Shown piece after piece: positions 52,445-62,146 of a stretch of 64,000 nt of DNA. The stretch comes from UTCHB3 sp002050155 (GTDB taxonomy: Bacteria; Bacteroidota; Ignavibacteria; Ignavibacteriales; Ignavibacteriaceae). The position numbers and the translations under genes are program-made. Position 1 is the stretch's first letter; every line of letters starts with the position of its first letter. Below the pieces are notes generated by a model. It saw only the letters and a list, made by a program, of their open reading frames with translations. It was not told where the DNA came from and did no database searches. The stretch spans positions 186,001 to 250,000 of the forward strand of contig CP129491.1 of assembly GCA_030584105.1 (NCBI GenBank), read 5' to 3'.

Positions 52445-53892
52445 CCCCTAACATAATCTCCGCACTTGGTGAGATAGTATCCAAAAAGAATATTTTAACC
52501 GACCCGGTTCACTTAACGGCATACTCTTACGACGGTACGCCGGTAATGAGCCGAATGCCGGAGGCGGTTATATTTCCGGAGAACGCCGAGCAAATATCAG
52601 CGGTGATGCGGCTGGCAAATGCCGAGCGGTTTGCGGTTGTTCCGAGGGGTTCGGGCACGGGGCTTAGCGGTGGTTCAATCCCCGTTGAAAACTCGGTGGT
52701 AATGGTTCTGACGAAGTGGAACAAGATTTTGGAAATAGACCGTGCCAACCTTACGGCATGGGTTGAGCCGGGGGTAATAACCGAAAAATTGCAGACCGAA
52801 GTTGAAAAATTAGGTTTATTTTACCCCCCCGATCCGGGAAGCGGCAAGATTTGCACGCTCGGCGGAAATGTAGCCGAGAACGCCGGCGGGTTGCGGGGGC
52901 TGAAATACGGCGTAACAAAAAATTATGTGATGGGTTTAGAGGCAATTTTGCCAAACGGTGAAATTTTAAGAATAGGCGGGAAAAATGTTAAAGATGTTGC
53001 CGGTTATAACCTCCGTGATATTATGGTTGGAAGCGAAGGTACGCTGGCTATTTTCACCAAAATTTTGCTGAAGCTGATTCCCAAACCACAAAAATCGATT
53101 ACGATGACGGCGTATTTTGATTCGATAACCGACAGCGGAAAAGCGGTTGCGGATATTATTGCCGCACATGTTACACCAACTATTATGGAGTTTCTGGATA
53201 ATACAACCATTAACTGCGTTGAGGACTTCATCCCAACCGGGCTGCCGCGCAAAAGTGAAGCGATCTTAATTATTGAAGTTGACGGCAAAGGTGCAGAGGT
53301 TGATGAAGACGCCGAAAAAGTCTTCAAAGCCCTGAAAAAGAACGGATCAACCTTTGTGAAAGTGGCAGGAAGCGCCGAAGAGGCTGCACTTCTTAAAGAG
53401 GCGAGAAGGATGGCGCTTAGCGCACTTGCAAGGGTGCGCCCCACCACCATTCTGGAAGACGCAACCGTCCCCAGAAGCGAGTTACCCGTGATGATTGAAA
53501 AGGTGAAAGAAGCCGCAAAAATGTTCGATGTTACAATCGGCGATTTTGGGCACGCCGGCGACGGTAATCTCCACCCTACTTGTCTGACTGATGAGCGTGA
53601 TAAACAGGGGATTGAACGGGCGCACCGCGCTTTCGATTTTATTTTTAACGAGGCGATAAAACTCGGCGGCACGATTACGGGTGAGCACGGAACGGGTTTG
53701 GCGAAAAGAGATTTTCTGGAGAATGTTGCCGGAAATGTCGGGATTGATTTTATGAAAAAACTTAAGCTTTCACTGGATGAGAACAATATCCTGAATCCGG
53801 GCAAAATTATAACATCAAAACCAAAGTGCGAGGGGCCATTGCCCGGCAGAAGGGAAGATATTCCGGAGAAACCGCACGGGCACACGCATTAG
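52441..53892 (+). CDS. glcD: FAD-linked oxidoreductase, glycolate oxidase GlcD type
   Basis: 483 residues, an FAD_binding_4 flavoprotein of the glycolate/D-lactate dehydrogenase group. Seen are VVPRGSGTGLSGGSIP for FAD pyrophosphate binding, GGNVAENAGGLRGLKYG, and the C-terminal GDFGHAGDGNLHPT and TGEHGTG motifs with their His residues. It oxidises a 2-hydroxy acid and passes electrons to an Fe-S subunit, which is probably the product of the gene 126 bp downstream. The exact substrate cannot be told from the sequence. Confidence 0.92.
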   Translation: MTPNIISALGEIVSKKNILTDPVHLTAYSYDGTPVMSRMPEAVIFPENAEQISAVMRLANAERFAVVPRGSGTGLSGGSIPVENSVVMVLTKWNKILEIDRANLTAWVEPGVITEKLQTEVEKLGLFYPPDPGSGKICTLGGNVAENAGGLRGLKYGVTKNYVMGLEAILPNGEILRIGGKNVKDVAGYNLRDIMVGSEGTLAIFTKILLKLIPKPQKSITMTAYFDSITDSGKAVADIIAAHVTPTIMEFLDNTTINCVEDFIPTGLPRKSEAILIIEVDGKGAEVDEDAEKVFKALKKNGSTFVKVAGSAEEAALLKEARRMALSALARVRPTTILEDATVPRSELPVMIEKVKEAAKMFDVTIGDFGHAGDGNLHPTCLTDERDKQGIERAHRAFDFIFNEAIKLGGTITGEHGTGLAKRDFLENVAGNVGIDFMKKLKLSLDENNILNPGKIITSKPKCEGPLPGRREDIPEKPHGHTH

Positions 53893-54018
53893 TGCGGCAA
53901 CAAAAGAGAGATAACTCAAAACTTCGACAAAATTTGGGAAAAACCTCAGATACGACGGTGTCAAACAGGAACCACGGCTATAAGAAGATACGATTGATAT
54001 AAACAGATACCCTGAAGA

Positions 54019-55386
54019 ATGAAAGAAAACAACACACAACGAAACATAATAAACTCACTGATTTCTGATGATCTTCTTGTGCAGTGTATGCATTGTGGTT
54101 TATGCCTTCCGACCTGCCCTACATACAATGTTGATCATCTTGAATCTTCTTCCCCGCGGGGCAGAATCAGGCTGATAAAAAATGTTTCTGAGGGTAAACT
54201 TGAAATAAACGATACCTACCTGAACGAAGTAAGCTTCTGTTTAGACTGCCAGGCTTGCGAAACCGCATGCCCCGCCGGTGTTAAGTATGGCGCAATTATT
54301 GAAGCTGCGCGGGAAGATGTTTCGCAAAGACAATTAGAACCGATAAAAACCAGATTTTTGAGAAGGTTCGGGCTAAATTTCATAATCGGGAACCACACAG
54401 TATTAAAAATAACCGCTAAGTTCCTCTATTTTTACCAAAATTACGGGATCAGGAATTTCCTCCGCAGAATCGGCTTTTTTAAAATACTGGGTAAAAGTCT
54501 GGGTGAAGCCGATAGCCTTTCGCCGCAAATTTCAAAACGGTTCAGCAGCGACACGATGGACGAAATTTACAATCCGTCGGGTGAAATCAGATACCGCGTA
54601 ATAATGCCTTTGGGTTGTATAATGGATGTGGCTTACGCAGATATTCACTCTGACACGCTAAATGTATTGCTTCAGCACGGCTGTCAGGTGATAATACCTC
54701 GTAATCAGGGTTGTTGCGGTTCGCTTCATGCACACAACGGCGAGGGGAAAAAGGGGCGGAAACTCGCACAGGAGACTTACGATCTTTTTTCAAAGTACAA
54801 CTACGATTACATCGTTTCAAACTCAGCAGGATGTGGTGCTTACATGAAAGAATACGGGCATGTGATCCCCGGTGACATCATCGAACAGCGCCCGGAGAAA
54901 ACCCCCGACACTTCTGAAAAAGAGGGTGCGCAGAAATTCGCTTCGAAAGTGATGGATATTTCAGAATTTTTAGCTAAAACCGGGTTCTTTGCGGAAAACT
55001 ACGAGTACAACGGGAAAGTAACCTACCACGACGCTTGTCACTTAGTGCACACGCAAAAAATCTTCAAAGAACCGCGCGAAATAATTAAACAAATTAAAGG
55101 TGTGCAGTACACCGAACTGAACGAAGCTTCATGGTGTTGCGGAAGTGCCGGTATTTACAATGTTGCCCGCTACGATGACTCGTTAAAATTCTTAACCAGA
55201 AAAATGGATAATATAGCCCAAACGGAGTCAGAAGTGGTGGTTATGGGAAACCCCGGCTGCATGGGGCAAATTAGCCACGGTACCGATAAGTTCAATGTGA
55301 ATACTGAAGTGGTGCATTTTGCCACTTTTCTGAACCGGGCATGGAAGCCAAAAAACAACCGTAAAGAGCACACCGCGGTTATTTGA
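54019..55386 (+). CDS. glcF: Fe-S subunit of a 2-hydroxy-acid oxidoreductase, GlcF type
   Basis: 455 residues. Two 4Fe-4S clusters are bound by CMHCGLCLPTCPTY and CLDCQACETACPAG near the N-terminus; two CCG domains follow (NQGCCGSLHAHNGE and ASWCCGSAGIYN, the second preceded by DACHLVHTQKI). Such proteins take electrons from the flavoprotein subunit to the quinone pool, which the Act complex encoded just downstream would then oxidise. It is separated from glcD by 126 bp with no clear terminator, so it could share its transcript. Confidence 0.92.
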   Translation: MKENNTQRNIINSLISDDLLVQCMHCGLCLPTCPTYNVDHLESSSPRGRIRLIKNVSEGKLEINDTYLNEVSFCLDCQACETACPAGVKYGAIIEAAREDVSQRQLEPIKTRFLRRFGLNFIIGNHTVLKITAKFLYFYQNYGIRNFLRRIGFFKILGKSLGEADSLSPQISKRFSSDTMDEIYNPSGEIRYRVIMPLGCIMDVAYADIHSDTLNVLLQHGCQVIIPRNQGCCGSLHAHNGEGKKGRKLAQETYDLFSKYNYDYIVSNSAGCGAYMKEYGHVIPGDIIEQRPEKTPDTSEKEGAQKFASKVMDISEFLAKTGFFAENYEYNGKVTYHDACHLVHTQKIFKEPREIIKQIKGVQYTELNEASWCCGSAGIYNVARYDDSLKFLTRKMDNIAQTESEVVVMGNPGCMGQISHGTDKFNVNTEVVHFATFLNRAWKPKNNRKEHTAVI

Positions 55387-55729
55387 CCGGGCTTGGGGCG
55401 CTTATGTGCGGAAGCCAAAAAAATATCGGGGAAAAAGCCCCTTTAATTAACTTTTTTACAATTGTGTAAGAAATTTACTTATAATTATTTAAACGATTTT
55501 TCTTACCTTTAAAAGTTACTTTAAGCGAAGTCCGCAAACCTTAAATACAAGCAAGAACCGAAATTTTTTTAGTAAATTGCGTAATTCTGAAAATTGATAC
55601 TCAATTACACATACACCCAACTTTTATTTTTAAATTTAACAGTAACAGGTGTGGCGTACTCTGCATTTTTTGCCCGCCAGACAACATTTCAAAACAATAA
55701 TTTTTCAGTAATTCAAGCGAAGGCATACG
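55387..55729. other. Upstream region of the Act operon, non-coding
   Basis: No gene is visible. After the glcF stop a short GGGG-AAAAAG-CCCC hairpin (55428-55441) followed by T-rich sequence may be a weak terminator. GTAAGAAA (55466-55473) can pair with TTTCTTAC (55499-55506), and AATTG (55592-55596) with CAATT (55602-55606). No clear TTTG/TAnnTTTG pair was found. The stretch must contain the promoter for the respiratory operon. Confidence 0.45.
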
Positions 55730-56296
55730 ATGAGTAATTTTATCGACTATCTACTACGGATTCGATTACCGATAGTGGTATTTGTCGCTCTGGTGTCTTT
55801 TGTATTCACTTTTTATGCTTCCAAAGCGGAGCGGGACAGCGTCGGCTACTCTCCGGATCAGCCGATTGCCTTCTCGCATAAGTTGCATGCCGGTACTATG
55901 CAGATTGACTGCCAGTACTGCCATACCGGAGTTGAGAAGACCCGGTTTGCGACAATTCCCACCGCAGGTGTTTGCATGAACTGTCATACACAAGCCAGAA
56001 CTGACAGACCGGAAATCATTAAACTGACCGAATACTATAAGAGCGGTAAACCGATTCCATGGAAACGAATACATGAGACTGCTCAATATGCGTATTTCAA
56101 CCACTCGGTGCATGTCAGCAGGGGGATCGATTGCGCTTCCTGCCACGGTGATGTTGCGAATATGGAGAAAATTTCACAGGTGAATCCTTTCAACATGTCG
56201 GATTGTTTAGATTGTCATCGCAACCCTGAGAAGAAATTGCCGTATCTTAAGAATGTTAACAAAGGTCCGCAGCACTGCTGGGCTTGTCACAGATAG
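55730..56296 (+). CDS. actA: Alternative complex III pentaheme cytochrome subunit ActA
   Basis: 188 residues. One N-terminal membrane segment (IRLPIVVFVALVSFVFTFY) is followed by a periplasmic part with five CxxCH heme sites: CQYCH, CMNCH, CASCH, CLDCH and CWACH. Five hemes is the number expected for ActA, which passes electrons from the ActB clusters toward the monoheme subunit. It is the first gene of the Act operon. Confidence 0.93.
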   Translation: MSNFIDYLLRIRLPIVVFVALVSFVFTFYASKAERDSVGYSPDQPIAFSHKLHAGTMQIDCQYCHTGVEKTRFATIPTAGVCMNCHTQARTDRPEIIKLTEYYKSGKPIPWKRIHETAQYAYFNHSVHVSRGIDCASCHGDVANMEKISQVNPFNMSDCLDCHRNPEKKLPYLKNVNKGPQHCWACHR

Positions 56297-56309
56297 GAGA
56301 TATGAGATT

Positions 56310-56522
56310 ATGACTGATAATAAGAATGTTACGCAGATGAAAAATGCTACAACGATGAACAGAAAGAAATTCATCGGGAACTTAGCGCTGATTAGTGCGG
56401 CACTTTTTGCTTTTCGGAATGTTTTCTCTCTTTTTGGCGGGAAAAAACAGACCGACAGCAAGAAAAAAGTTACGATTAAAGAGAATCCTGATTCTATTAA
56501 AAGAAATTCGACGGTGGTGTAA
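56310..56522 (+). CDS. Small membrane protein between actA and actB
   Basis: 70 residues from ATG 56310, with AGGAG at 56295-56299. NRKKFIGNLALISAALFAF is a Tat-signal-like or single-helix segment, close in style to the ActB leader, followed by a lysine-rich polar tail ending one base before the actB start. The canonical ActABCDEF set does not include it. It could be an accessory subunit or a duplicated leader piece. Function unknown. Confidence 0.65.
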   Translation: MTDNKNVTQMKNATTMNRKKFIGNLALISAALFAFRNVFSLFGGKKQTDSKKKVTIKENPDSIKRNSTVV

Positions 56523-59500
56523 ATGAGCGATCAGAACAAAGACAGAAAAGATGTTAAAAGAGATGAATTGTGGCGGAGTGTTGATGAGTACAATGCCGGT
56601 GGTGTAACCGATGAAACCCAATATCACGAGTTTGCGCCAGGTGTTAAAGAAGAATTTGATGTTGATAAGGAACTTTCGGGGATTTCCCGCCGCAAATTTC
56701 TAGCATTAATGAGCGCCTCGGCTGCGTTTATGGCCGCCGGTTGCTCTGACTACCGTGATAAGGGCGAACTTATGCCCTATAACAGAAAACCGGATGATAT
56801 AACAATAGGTGAAGCCAATTTTTACGCTTCAACCTACATGGGTTGCGGGCACGCTTGTGGTGTTCTGATTAAAACACGCGAAGGTCGCCCGATAAAAGTT
56901 GACGGCAACCCTGATCACCCTGTTAATGCGGGTAAGGTTTGTGCAAAAGGTCAGGCTTCAGTGATGGATCTTTATGATCCGCAACGGTTTTCCGAGCCAC
57001 AAACAGTAAACCAAGGAGAGTACACACCGGCAAAATGGCAGGATGTTGACGGCAAAGTTATTGCACAACTTACACTCGGCGGCGAAGGTTCGGCAGTGTT
57101 TATTTCGCACAAGGTTCACTCGCCAACAGCAATTAAGTTGATGGGCGAACTTCAGGAAAAATACAAATCGGTAAGGTTCATTTATTACGATCTTTTTGCG
57201 GCTGAAAACAGAACGAACGCCTGGAAGAAATGCTATGGCGAAGATTCAGTTCCGGCGGTAATCAAGTGGGATGAAGCTGATGTTATTCTTGCATTGGAAG
57301 CGAGCCTTTTCGGAACCGACGGTAATTCGATCGAGCAACACAGGATGATCAGAGACCGCCGCGATGTCAACAACACCAAAAAATTCAACAGGCTATATTC
57401 TGCAGAAGCTAATTTCACAACCACAGGTGCAAATGCTGACTACAGAATCAGAATAAAACCAGAACACTACTACGATTTCGTTCTCACTTTAATGAATGAA
57501 GTCTCGAAAAGAGGGAAAGGTAAGGGAGTTATCCCTGAGTCACTTTCCGGCAAATTAAGTGCTTTTACAGTTGACGCTTTCTCGAAAAAGGCTCAACTTT
57601 CTGAAAAAGGAAGAAAATCGTTAAACGCACTGATTGGCGACCTCGTTTCCAACGGTTCGAAATCGATCGTTTATGCCGGTGAAGCCGTTCCGGAAGATGT
57701 GCAGGTTCTGGTTCACTTGTTAAACGAAGTAACCGGCGGAAGCGCCCTTTACAGCGACACTGTTGCTAATGTGGAACTTCACAAATATTCAACTTCAAAA
57801 GAAATTGCCGGTTTGGTTGCAGACATGAAAGCCGGCAAGGTCAGTCTGTTGGTGAATATGGATGCAAACCCTGTTTACCACTTCCCGAAAGAGCTTGGTT
57901 TTGAAGAGGCACTTAAGAAGGTTAAACTGGTTGTTTCTATGGCGCTTCTGCCGAACGAAACAAGCTACTCTTCCAATTTCGTGCTGCCACTCAACCACGA
58001 TTTCGAAAGCTGGGGCGACGCCAAAATCAGAAGCAACTTCACCTCTACTATGCAGCCTGTTATTGCGCCGCTTTACAACACACGGCAGAAAGAAGCAATT
58101 CTGTTGCAGTGGCTAAGCGGCAAAACCGACGGTTATAAAGATACCAACTACTTGGATTATCTTAAAGCTGCGTGGAAAGAGAACTACAAGGGTAACAATT
58201 TCAACAAATTCTGGGCAGGCTCGCTGCACGACGGTGTTTCGATGATCACTGATGCCAAAGTTGTAGCTCCTAAATTTACTTTGAAAGATGTGCCTACCGA
58301 AAACCCGTTAAAACCGGGTAAAACTGCAGTTATTCTCGCTGAAAGCTATGCACTCGGCGATGGAAGACACGCTAACAACGGATGGTTGCAGGAGCTTCCG
58401 CACACCATTTCGAAGGTTACCTGGGATAACTATGCCGCCATTTCGGAGAAAACTTCGAAAGACCTTGGCGCCAAAACCGACAGCCTTATAGAAGTATCGC
58501 TTAACGGTAAAAAAGTTACGCTGCCGGTTCTGGTTCAGCCCGGTGTAGCCGATGATACGGTTATAGTTGAGCTTGGCTACGGCAGAACCAAATGCCCCGT
58601 AGTGGCGCTTGAGGTCGGGCAGGATGTTTCAGTTTTCCAAAAAACAATGAACGAAAAAGTGTTCACCACCGCGACCATAGCGGTTGCCGAGGGCAGCTAC
58701 ACTCTGGCTTCAACACAAGACCACTACACCTACGATAAATCGATCGTTAACACCGACGATGCGCACCTGAAGCGACACATCATTCAGGAGGGTACGCTCG
58801 CTCAGTTTATTGCGAACCCCAAATTCCTGAAGGGTGAAAAGCCTTCATCGGTTTCCCTATACCCAAATCATGAGTATCCCGGAGTTAAATGGGGGATGAC
58901 AATCGACCTGAACAAGTGCACCGGCTGCGGTAACTGCTCCGTGGCTTGCTCTATTGAGAACAATGTTCCTGTTGTCGGTAAAGACCAGGTGATTAAAGGG
59001 CGCGAAATGCAGTGGATGAGGATCGACAGGTACTACTCCGGCACCCCGGAAGACCCGGATGCCTCAGTCCAGCCGATGTTGTGCCAGCATTGTGACAACG
59101 CCCCGTGCGAGAATGTCTGCCCGGTGGCGGCTACTCAGCACAGTATCGACGGGCTTAACCAGATGGTTTATAACCGCTGCGTTGGTACAAGGTACTGCTC
59201 GAACAACTGCCCTTACAAAGTAAGAAGATTCAACTTCTTCGATTTCAGGGATCACTTCGCAAATGGCTACTACTATGAAGAGCCCGTTAACTTAGCGAAC
59301 AACCCTGAAGTTACCGTGCGCCCAAGAGGTGTGATGGAAAAATGTACCTTCTGCGTCCACAGAATTGAGGAAGCAAGAAGCAAAGCTTTGGCTGAGGGCA
59401 GACCACTCAAGGGCAGCGATGTTAAAACCGCATGTCAGGAAGCATGTCCTGCAGACGCCATTTCGTTTGGCGATTTGAACGATAAACAATCTGATTTCAA

Positions 59501-59609
59501 TCTTTTCCACGAGCATGACCTGGCATACACCGTGCTTGAGGAGCTAAATATTAAAGCAAATGTCAGATATATTGCAAGATTACAGAACACAACAGCGGAG
59601 GAAGTGTAA
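56523..59609 (+). CDS. actB: Alternative complex III subunit ActB (molybdopterin-oxidoreductase-like plus Fe-S domain)
   Basis: 1028 residues. An N-terminal tail with LWRSVDEYNAG leads to the Tat-type SRRKFLALMSASAAF and a lipobox AAGC near residue 75, the position where ActB is lipidated in studied complexes. Residues about 90-780 resemble the catalytic domain of molybdopterin enzymes, which in ActB has lost the cofactor. The C-terminal part from about 795 binds Fe-S clusters: CTGCGNCSVACS, CQHCDNAPCENVCPV, CVGTRYCSNNCPY and CTFCVH, with a last CQEACPAD. It forms the peripheral arm that carries electrons between quinol site and hemes. Confidence 0.95.
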   Translation: MSDQNKDRKDVKRDELWRSVDEYNAGGVTDETQYHEFAPGVKEEFDVDKELSGISRRKFLALMSASAAFMAAGCSDYRDKGELMPYNRKPDDITIGEANFYASTYMGCGHACGVLIKTREGRPIKVDGNPDHPVNAGKVCAKGQASVMDLYDPQRFSEPQTVNQGEYTPAKWQDVDGKVIAQLTLGGEGSAVFISHKVHSPTAIKLMGELQEKYKSVRFIYYDLFAAENRTNAWKKCYGEDSVPAVIKWDEADVILALEASLFGTDGNSIEQHRMIRDRRDVNNTKKFNRLYSAEANFTTTGANADYRIRIKPEHYYDFVLTLMNEVSKRGKGKGVIPESLSGKLSAFTVDAFSKKAQLSEKGRKSLNALIGDLVSNGSKSIVYAGEAVPEDVQVLVHLLNEVTGGSALYSDTVANVELHKYSTSKEIAGLVADMKAGKVSLLVNMDANPVYHFPKELGFEEALKKVKLVVSMALLPNETSYSSNFVLPLNHDFESWGDAKIRSNFTSTMQPVIAPLYNTRQKEAILLQWLSGKTDGYKDTNYLDYLKAAWKENYKGNNFNKFWAGSLHDGVSMITDAKVVAPKFTLKDVPTENPLKPGKTAVILAESYALGDGRHANNGWLQELPHTISKVTWDNYAAISEKTSKDLGAKTDSLIEVSLNGKKVTLPVLVQPGVADDTVIVELGYGRTKCPVVALEVGQDVSVFQKTMNEKVFTTATIAVAEGSYTLASTQDHYTYDKSIVNTDDAHLKRHIIQEGTLAQFIANPKFLKGEKPSSVSLYPNHEYPGVKWGMTIDLNKCTGCGNCSVACSIENNVPVVGKDQVIKGREMQWMRIDRYYSGTPEDPDASVQPMLCQHCDNAPCENVCPVAATQHSIDGLNQMVYNRCVGTRYCSNNCPYKVRRFNFFDFRDHFANGYYYEEPVNLANNPEVTVRPRGVMEKCTFCVHRIEEARSKALAEGRPLKGSDVKTACQEACPADAISFGDLNDKQSDFNLFHEHDLAYTVLEELNIKANVRYIARLQNTTAEEV

Positions 59610-60980
59610 GTGAACATAGACTACAGTAAAGAACTCCCGTTAATCCACGGCAGGCTCTCTCTCGGTGAGATAGAGGACCTGATCGCCAAACCGATGTCGG
59701 AGAAGCCAAACCGCAAATATTATATTGCGTTGGCGGTAACGCTCACTCTGTTCCTGATCGGTGCGATTTCTCTTGGATATACATTTTACTACGGCATCGG
59801 GATGTGGGGTAACAACCAACCCGTTGGCTGGGCGTTCGAGATCGTCAATTTCGTCTTCTGGATCGGTATCGGTCACGCAGGGACGCTGATCTCTGCGATC
59901 CTCTTTCTTTTAAGGCAGAAGTGGCGCACTGCGATAGCCCGTTTCGCCGAGACAATGACGATTTTCGCTGTGATGGTTGCGGGTATCTTCCCGACAATTC
60001 ACACGGGGCGCCCCTGGTTGGATGGTTATCTTCTCCCGTATCCGAGCCAAAACGGGCTTTGGGTTAACTTCACCTCGCCGTTGCTTTGGGATGTGTTCGC
60101 AGTTTCAACTTACTTCACCGTTTCGTTGGTTTTCTGGTATATCGGTCTTATCCCCGATTTTGCAGTTATGAGAGACCGCACCACCACGAAAGTGAAGAAG
60201 TTCATCTATTCGCTCTTTTCGCTGGGTTGGCGGCACTCGAACCGTAACTGGCAACACTACGAAAAATCTTATGTTATCTTGGCGGGTTTTGCAACTCCGT
60301 TGGTGCTTTCGGTTCACACGATCGTTTCGTTCGACTTTGCCGTCTCAATCATGCCGGGCTGGCACACCACAATTTTCCCTCCCTACTTCGTAGGCGGTGC
60401 AATCTTCTCAGGCTTTGCGATGGTGGTTACGGTGTTGCTCTTTGTGCGGAAGGTTTTCGACCTTGAAAACATCATAACGGTTGACCACTTAGAGCGAATG
60501 AACAAGGTAATTCTTGCCACGGGCATGATGGTCGGTTACGCTTACGCAACCGAGTTTTTCATCGCCTGGTATAGTGGCGTTCCCTTCGAACAGTTTGTGT
60601 TTATCAACCGCATTTTTGGTCCTTACGCATGGGCATACTGGATAATGGTAAGCTGTAATGTTATTTTCCCGCAATTCTTCTGGTTCAGGAAGCTGAGAAG
60701 ATCGATACCGGTGATGTTCATCATCGTAATTCTGGTAAATGTCGGGATGTGGTTCGAGCGGTTTGTAATCGTAGTAACTTCGCTTCACCGCGATTATCTC
60801 CCCTCAAGCTGGGGTTACTTCAAACCCACAATATTCGATATTGGCTTATTAGTCGGAAGTTTTGGTATGTTCTTCACTCTGGTTTTACTTTTCGTAAAGG
60901 CAATGCCGGTTGTATCAATAGCAGAAGTTAAAGCGGTTGCTGATGGCGCGCAACCGACACATCACGGAGGTGAACACTAA
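59610..60980 (+). CDS. actC: Alternative complex III membrane subunit ActC (NrfD/PsrC-like)
   Basis: 456 residues with about ten membrane helices, NrfD type (FWIGIGHAGTLISAIL, PSQNGLWVNFTSPLLWD, SVHTIVSFDFAVSIMPGWH). The latter segments line the quinol-binding site in ActC. The start codon is GTG 59610, one base after the actB stop. Its stop overlaps the next start by one base. It oxidises menaquinol together with ActB. Confidence 0.95.
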   Translation: MNIDYSKELPLIHGRLSLGEIEDLIAKPMSEKPNRKYYIALAVTLTLFLIGAISLGYTFYYGIGMWGNNQPVGWAFEIVNFVFWIGIGHAGTLISAILFLLRQKWRTAIARFAETMTIFAVMVAGIFPTIHTGRPWLDGYLLPYPSQNGLWVNFTSPLLWDVFAVSTYFTVSLVFWYIGLIPDFAVMRDRTTTKVKKFIYSLFSLGWRHSNRNWQHYEKSYVILAGFATPLVLSVHTIVSFDFAVSIMPGWHTTIFPPYFVGGAIFSGFAMVVTVLLFVRKVFDLENIITVDHLERMNKVILATGMMVGYAYATEFFIAWYSGVPFEQFVFINRIFGPYAWAYWIMVSCNVIFPQFFWFRKLRRSIPVMFIIVILVNVGMWFERFVIVVTSLHRDYLPSSWGYFKPTIFDIGLLVGSFGMFFTLVLLFVKAMPVVSIAEVKAVADGAQPTHHGGEH

Positions 60981-62146
60981 TGGATCGTACGAATAAACTT
61001 TACGGAATTGTCGCTTTGTTCGATACCCCCGACCAGATTATACACGCTGCTGAGGAAGTGTCGGGCAAAGGATACAAAAAATTTGATGTGCACACTCCAT
61101 ATCCCGTTCACGGAATGGACGATGCGATGAAGCTGAAACCCTCGAAATTAGGGTTTGTTACCTTAGCTTTCGGGCTTGGCGGAATAGCTGCCGGGTTGCT
61201 GCTTCAATACTGGACGATGGTGGTTGACTATCCGATGAACATCGGCGGTAAACCATTCTTTTCGCTTCCTGCGTTTATTCCGATTACTTTCGAGGTTACC
61301 GTTTTAATGGCTACTTTGGGAACCGTAATCGGAATGCTTTCTGTATTTTTCCGTTTCCCTGATAACAAACACCCGCTTCACGAAACACCCTATATGACTT
61401 CAGTTTCGAGGGATAAATATGGTTTGTTTATCGGTGCAAATGATGGCAAATTCAATGAAGCTGAAGTAAAAGAGCTTTTCAGCTCGCTCGGCGGTAAGGG
61501 TATCGCAGAAATTTACGAGCCAGAAAGAACGCTTTACGACGCATTCAACCCGAAGTTTGTAGGGTTGCTCGTACTCGTGGCTCTTTTGGTTTCGGGTGGA
61601 ACATATTTCAGCTTAAATAAACTTATGTACATGAACCCTTTCAACTGGATGGATCATCAGTTCCGCGGCGTGCCGCAACAGGCGAGTGATTTCTTCGCAG
61701 ACGGAAGGATGATGCGCGAACCTGTTAAGGGAACCGTCTCAAGAGGGCACATGCCTTACGAGTTCGCAGATTCTGCAGCGCAGCCGGCTGAACCCTTGGC
61801 GAACCCATTGGTCGCTTCGGCTGAAGTGCTGAAATTAGGGCAGAAAAAATTCCTCACTTTCTGCTCACCTTGCCACGGCAACCATGGTGACGGCGACGGC
61901 AGGCTGAACGGGCAGTTCCCGGTTCCTCCAAGCCTTCACACCGAAAAATTGCAAAAGTGGCAGGATGGCAACATCTATCATGTTATCGCCGTTGGGCAGA
62001 ACATTATGCCCTCGTACGCAAGCCAGCTTAATGTGAAAGAAAGATGGGCGGTGGTTACATACATAAGAGCGCTTCAAAAAGCGGGAAATGCTTCCAAAGA
62101 AGAAGTTCAACAGTACAGAAAGGAGAATGCCGCAAATGTCAAATGA
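60980..62146 (+). CDS. Fused ActD (DUF3341) and ActE (cytochrome c) of alternative complex III
   Basis: 388 residues. Residues 1-175 are ActD: KLYGIVALFDTPDQI, then two membrane helices (LGFVTLAFGLGGIAAGLLL and a following one) and RFPDNKHPL. After a third helix (FVGLLVLVALLVSGGTYF) the sequence becomes ActE-like: RMMREPVKGTVSRGHMP, then the heme site FCSPCHGNHGDGDG near residue 295 and methionine ligand region IMPSYASQL. ActD and ActE are separate genes in the complexes I know, so the fusion is notable. The reading frame is continuous with no sign of an artefact in the sequence. Confidence 0.88.
   Translation: MDRTNKLYGIVALFDTPDQIIHAAEEVSGKGYKKFDVHTPYPVHGMDDAMKLKPSKLGFVTLAFGLGGIAAGLLLQYWTMVVDYPMNIGGKPFFSLPAFIPITFEVTVLMATLGTVIGMLSVFFRFPDNKHPLHETPYMTSVSRDKYGLFIGANDGKFNEAEVKELFSSLGGKGIAEIYEPERTLYDAFNPKFVGLLVLVALLVSGGTYFSLNKLMYMNPFNWMDHQFRGVPQQASDFFADGRMMREPVKGTVSRGHMPYEFADSAAQPAEPLANPLVASAEVLKLGQKKFLTFCSPCHGNHGDGDGRLNGQFPVPPSLHTEKLQKWQDGNIYHVIAVGQNIMPSYASQLNVKERWAVVTYIRALQKAGNASKEEVQQYRKENAANVK

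Noticed and set aside
53004..53885. Long open frame on the minus strand opposite glcD (about 290 codons)
   Set aside because: The plus-strand glcD has full flavoprotein motifs; the opposite frame reads as low-complexity Ser/Ala/Phe-rich sequence without any domain.
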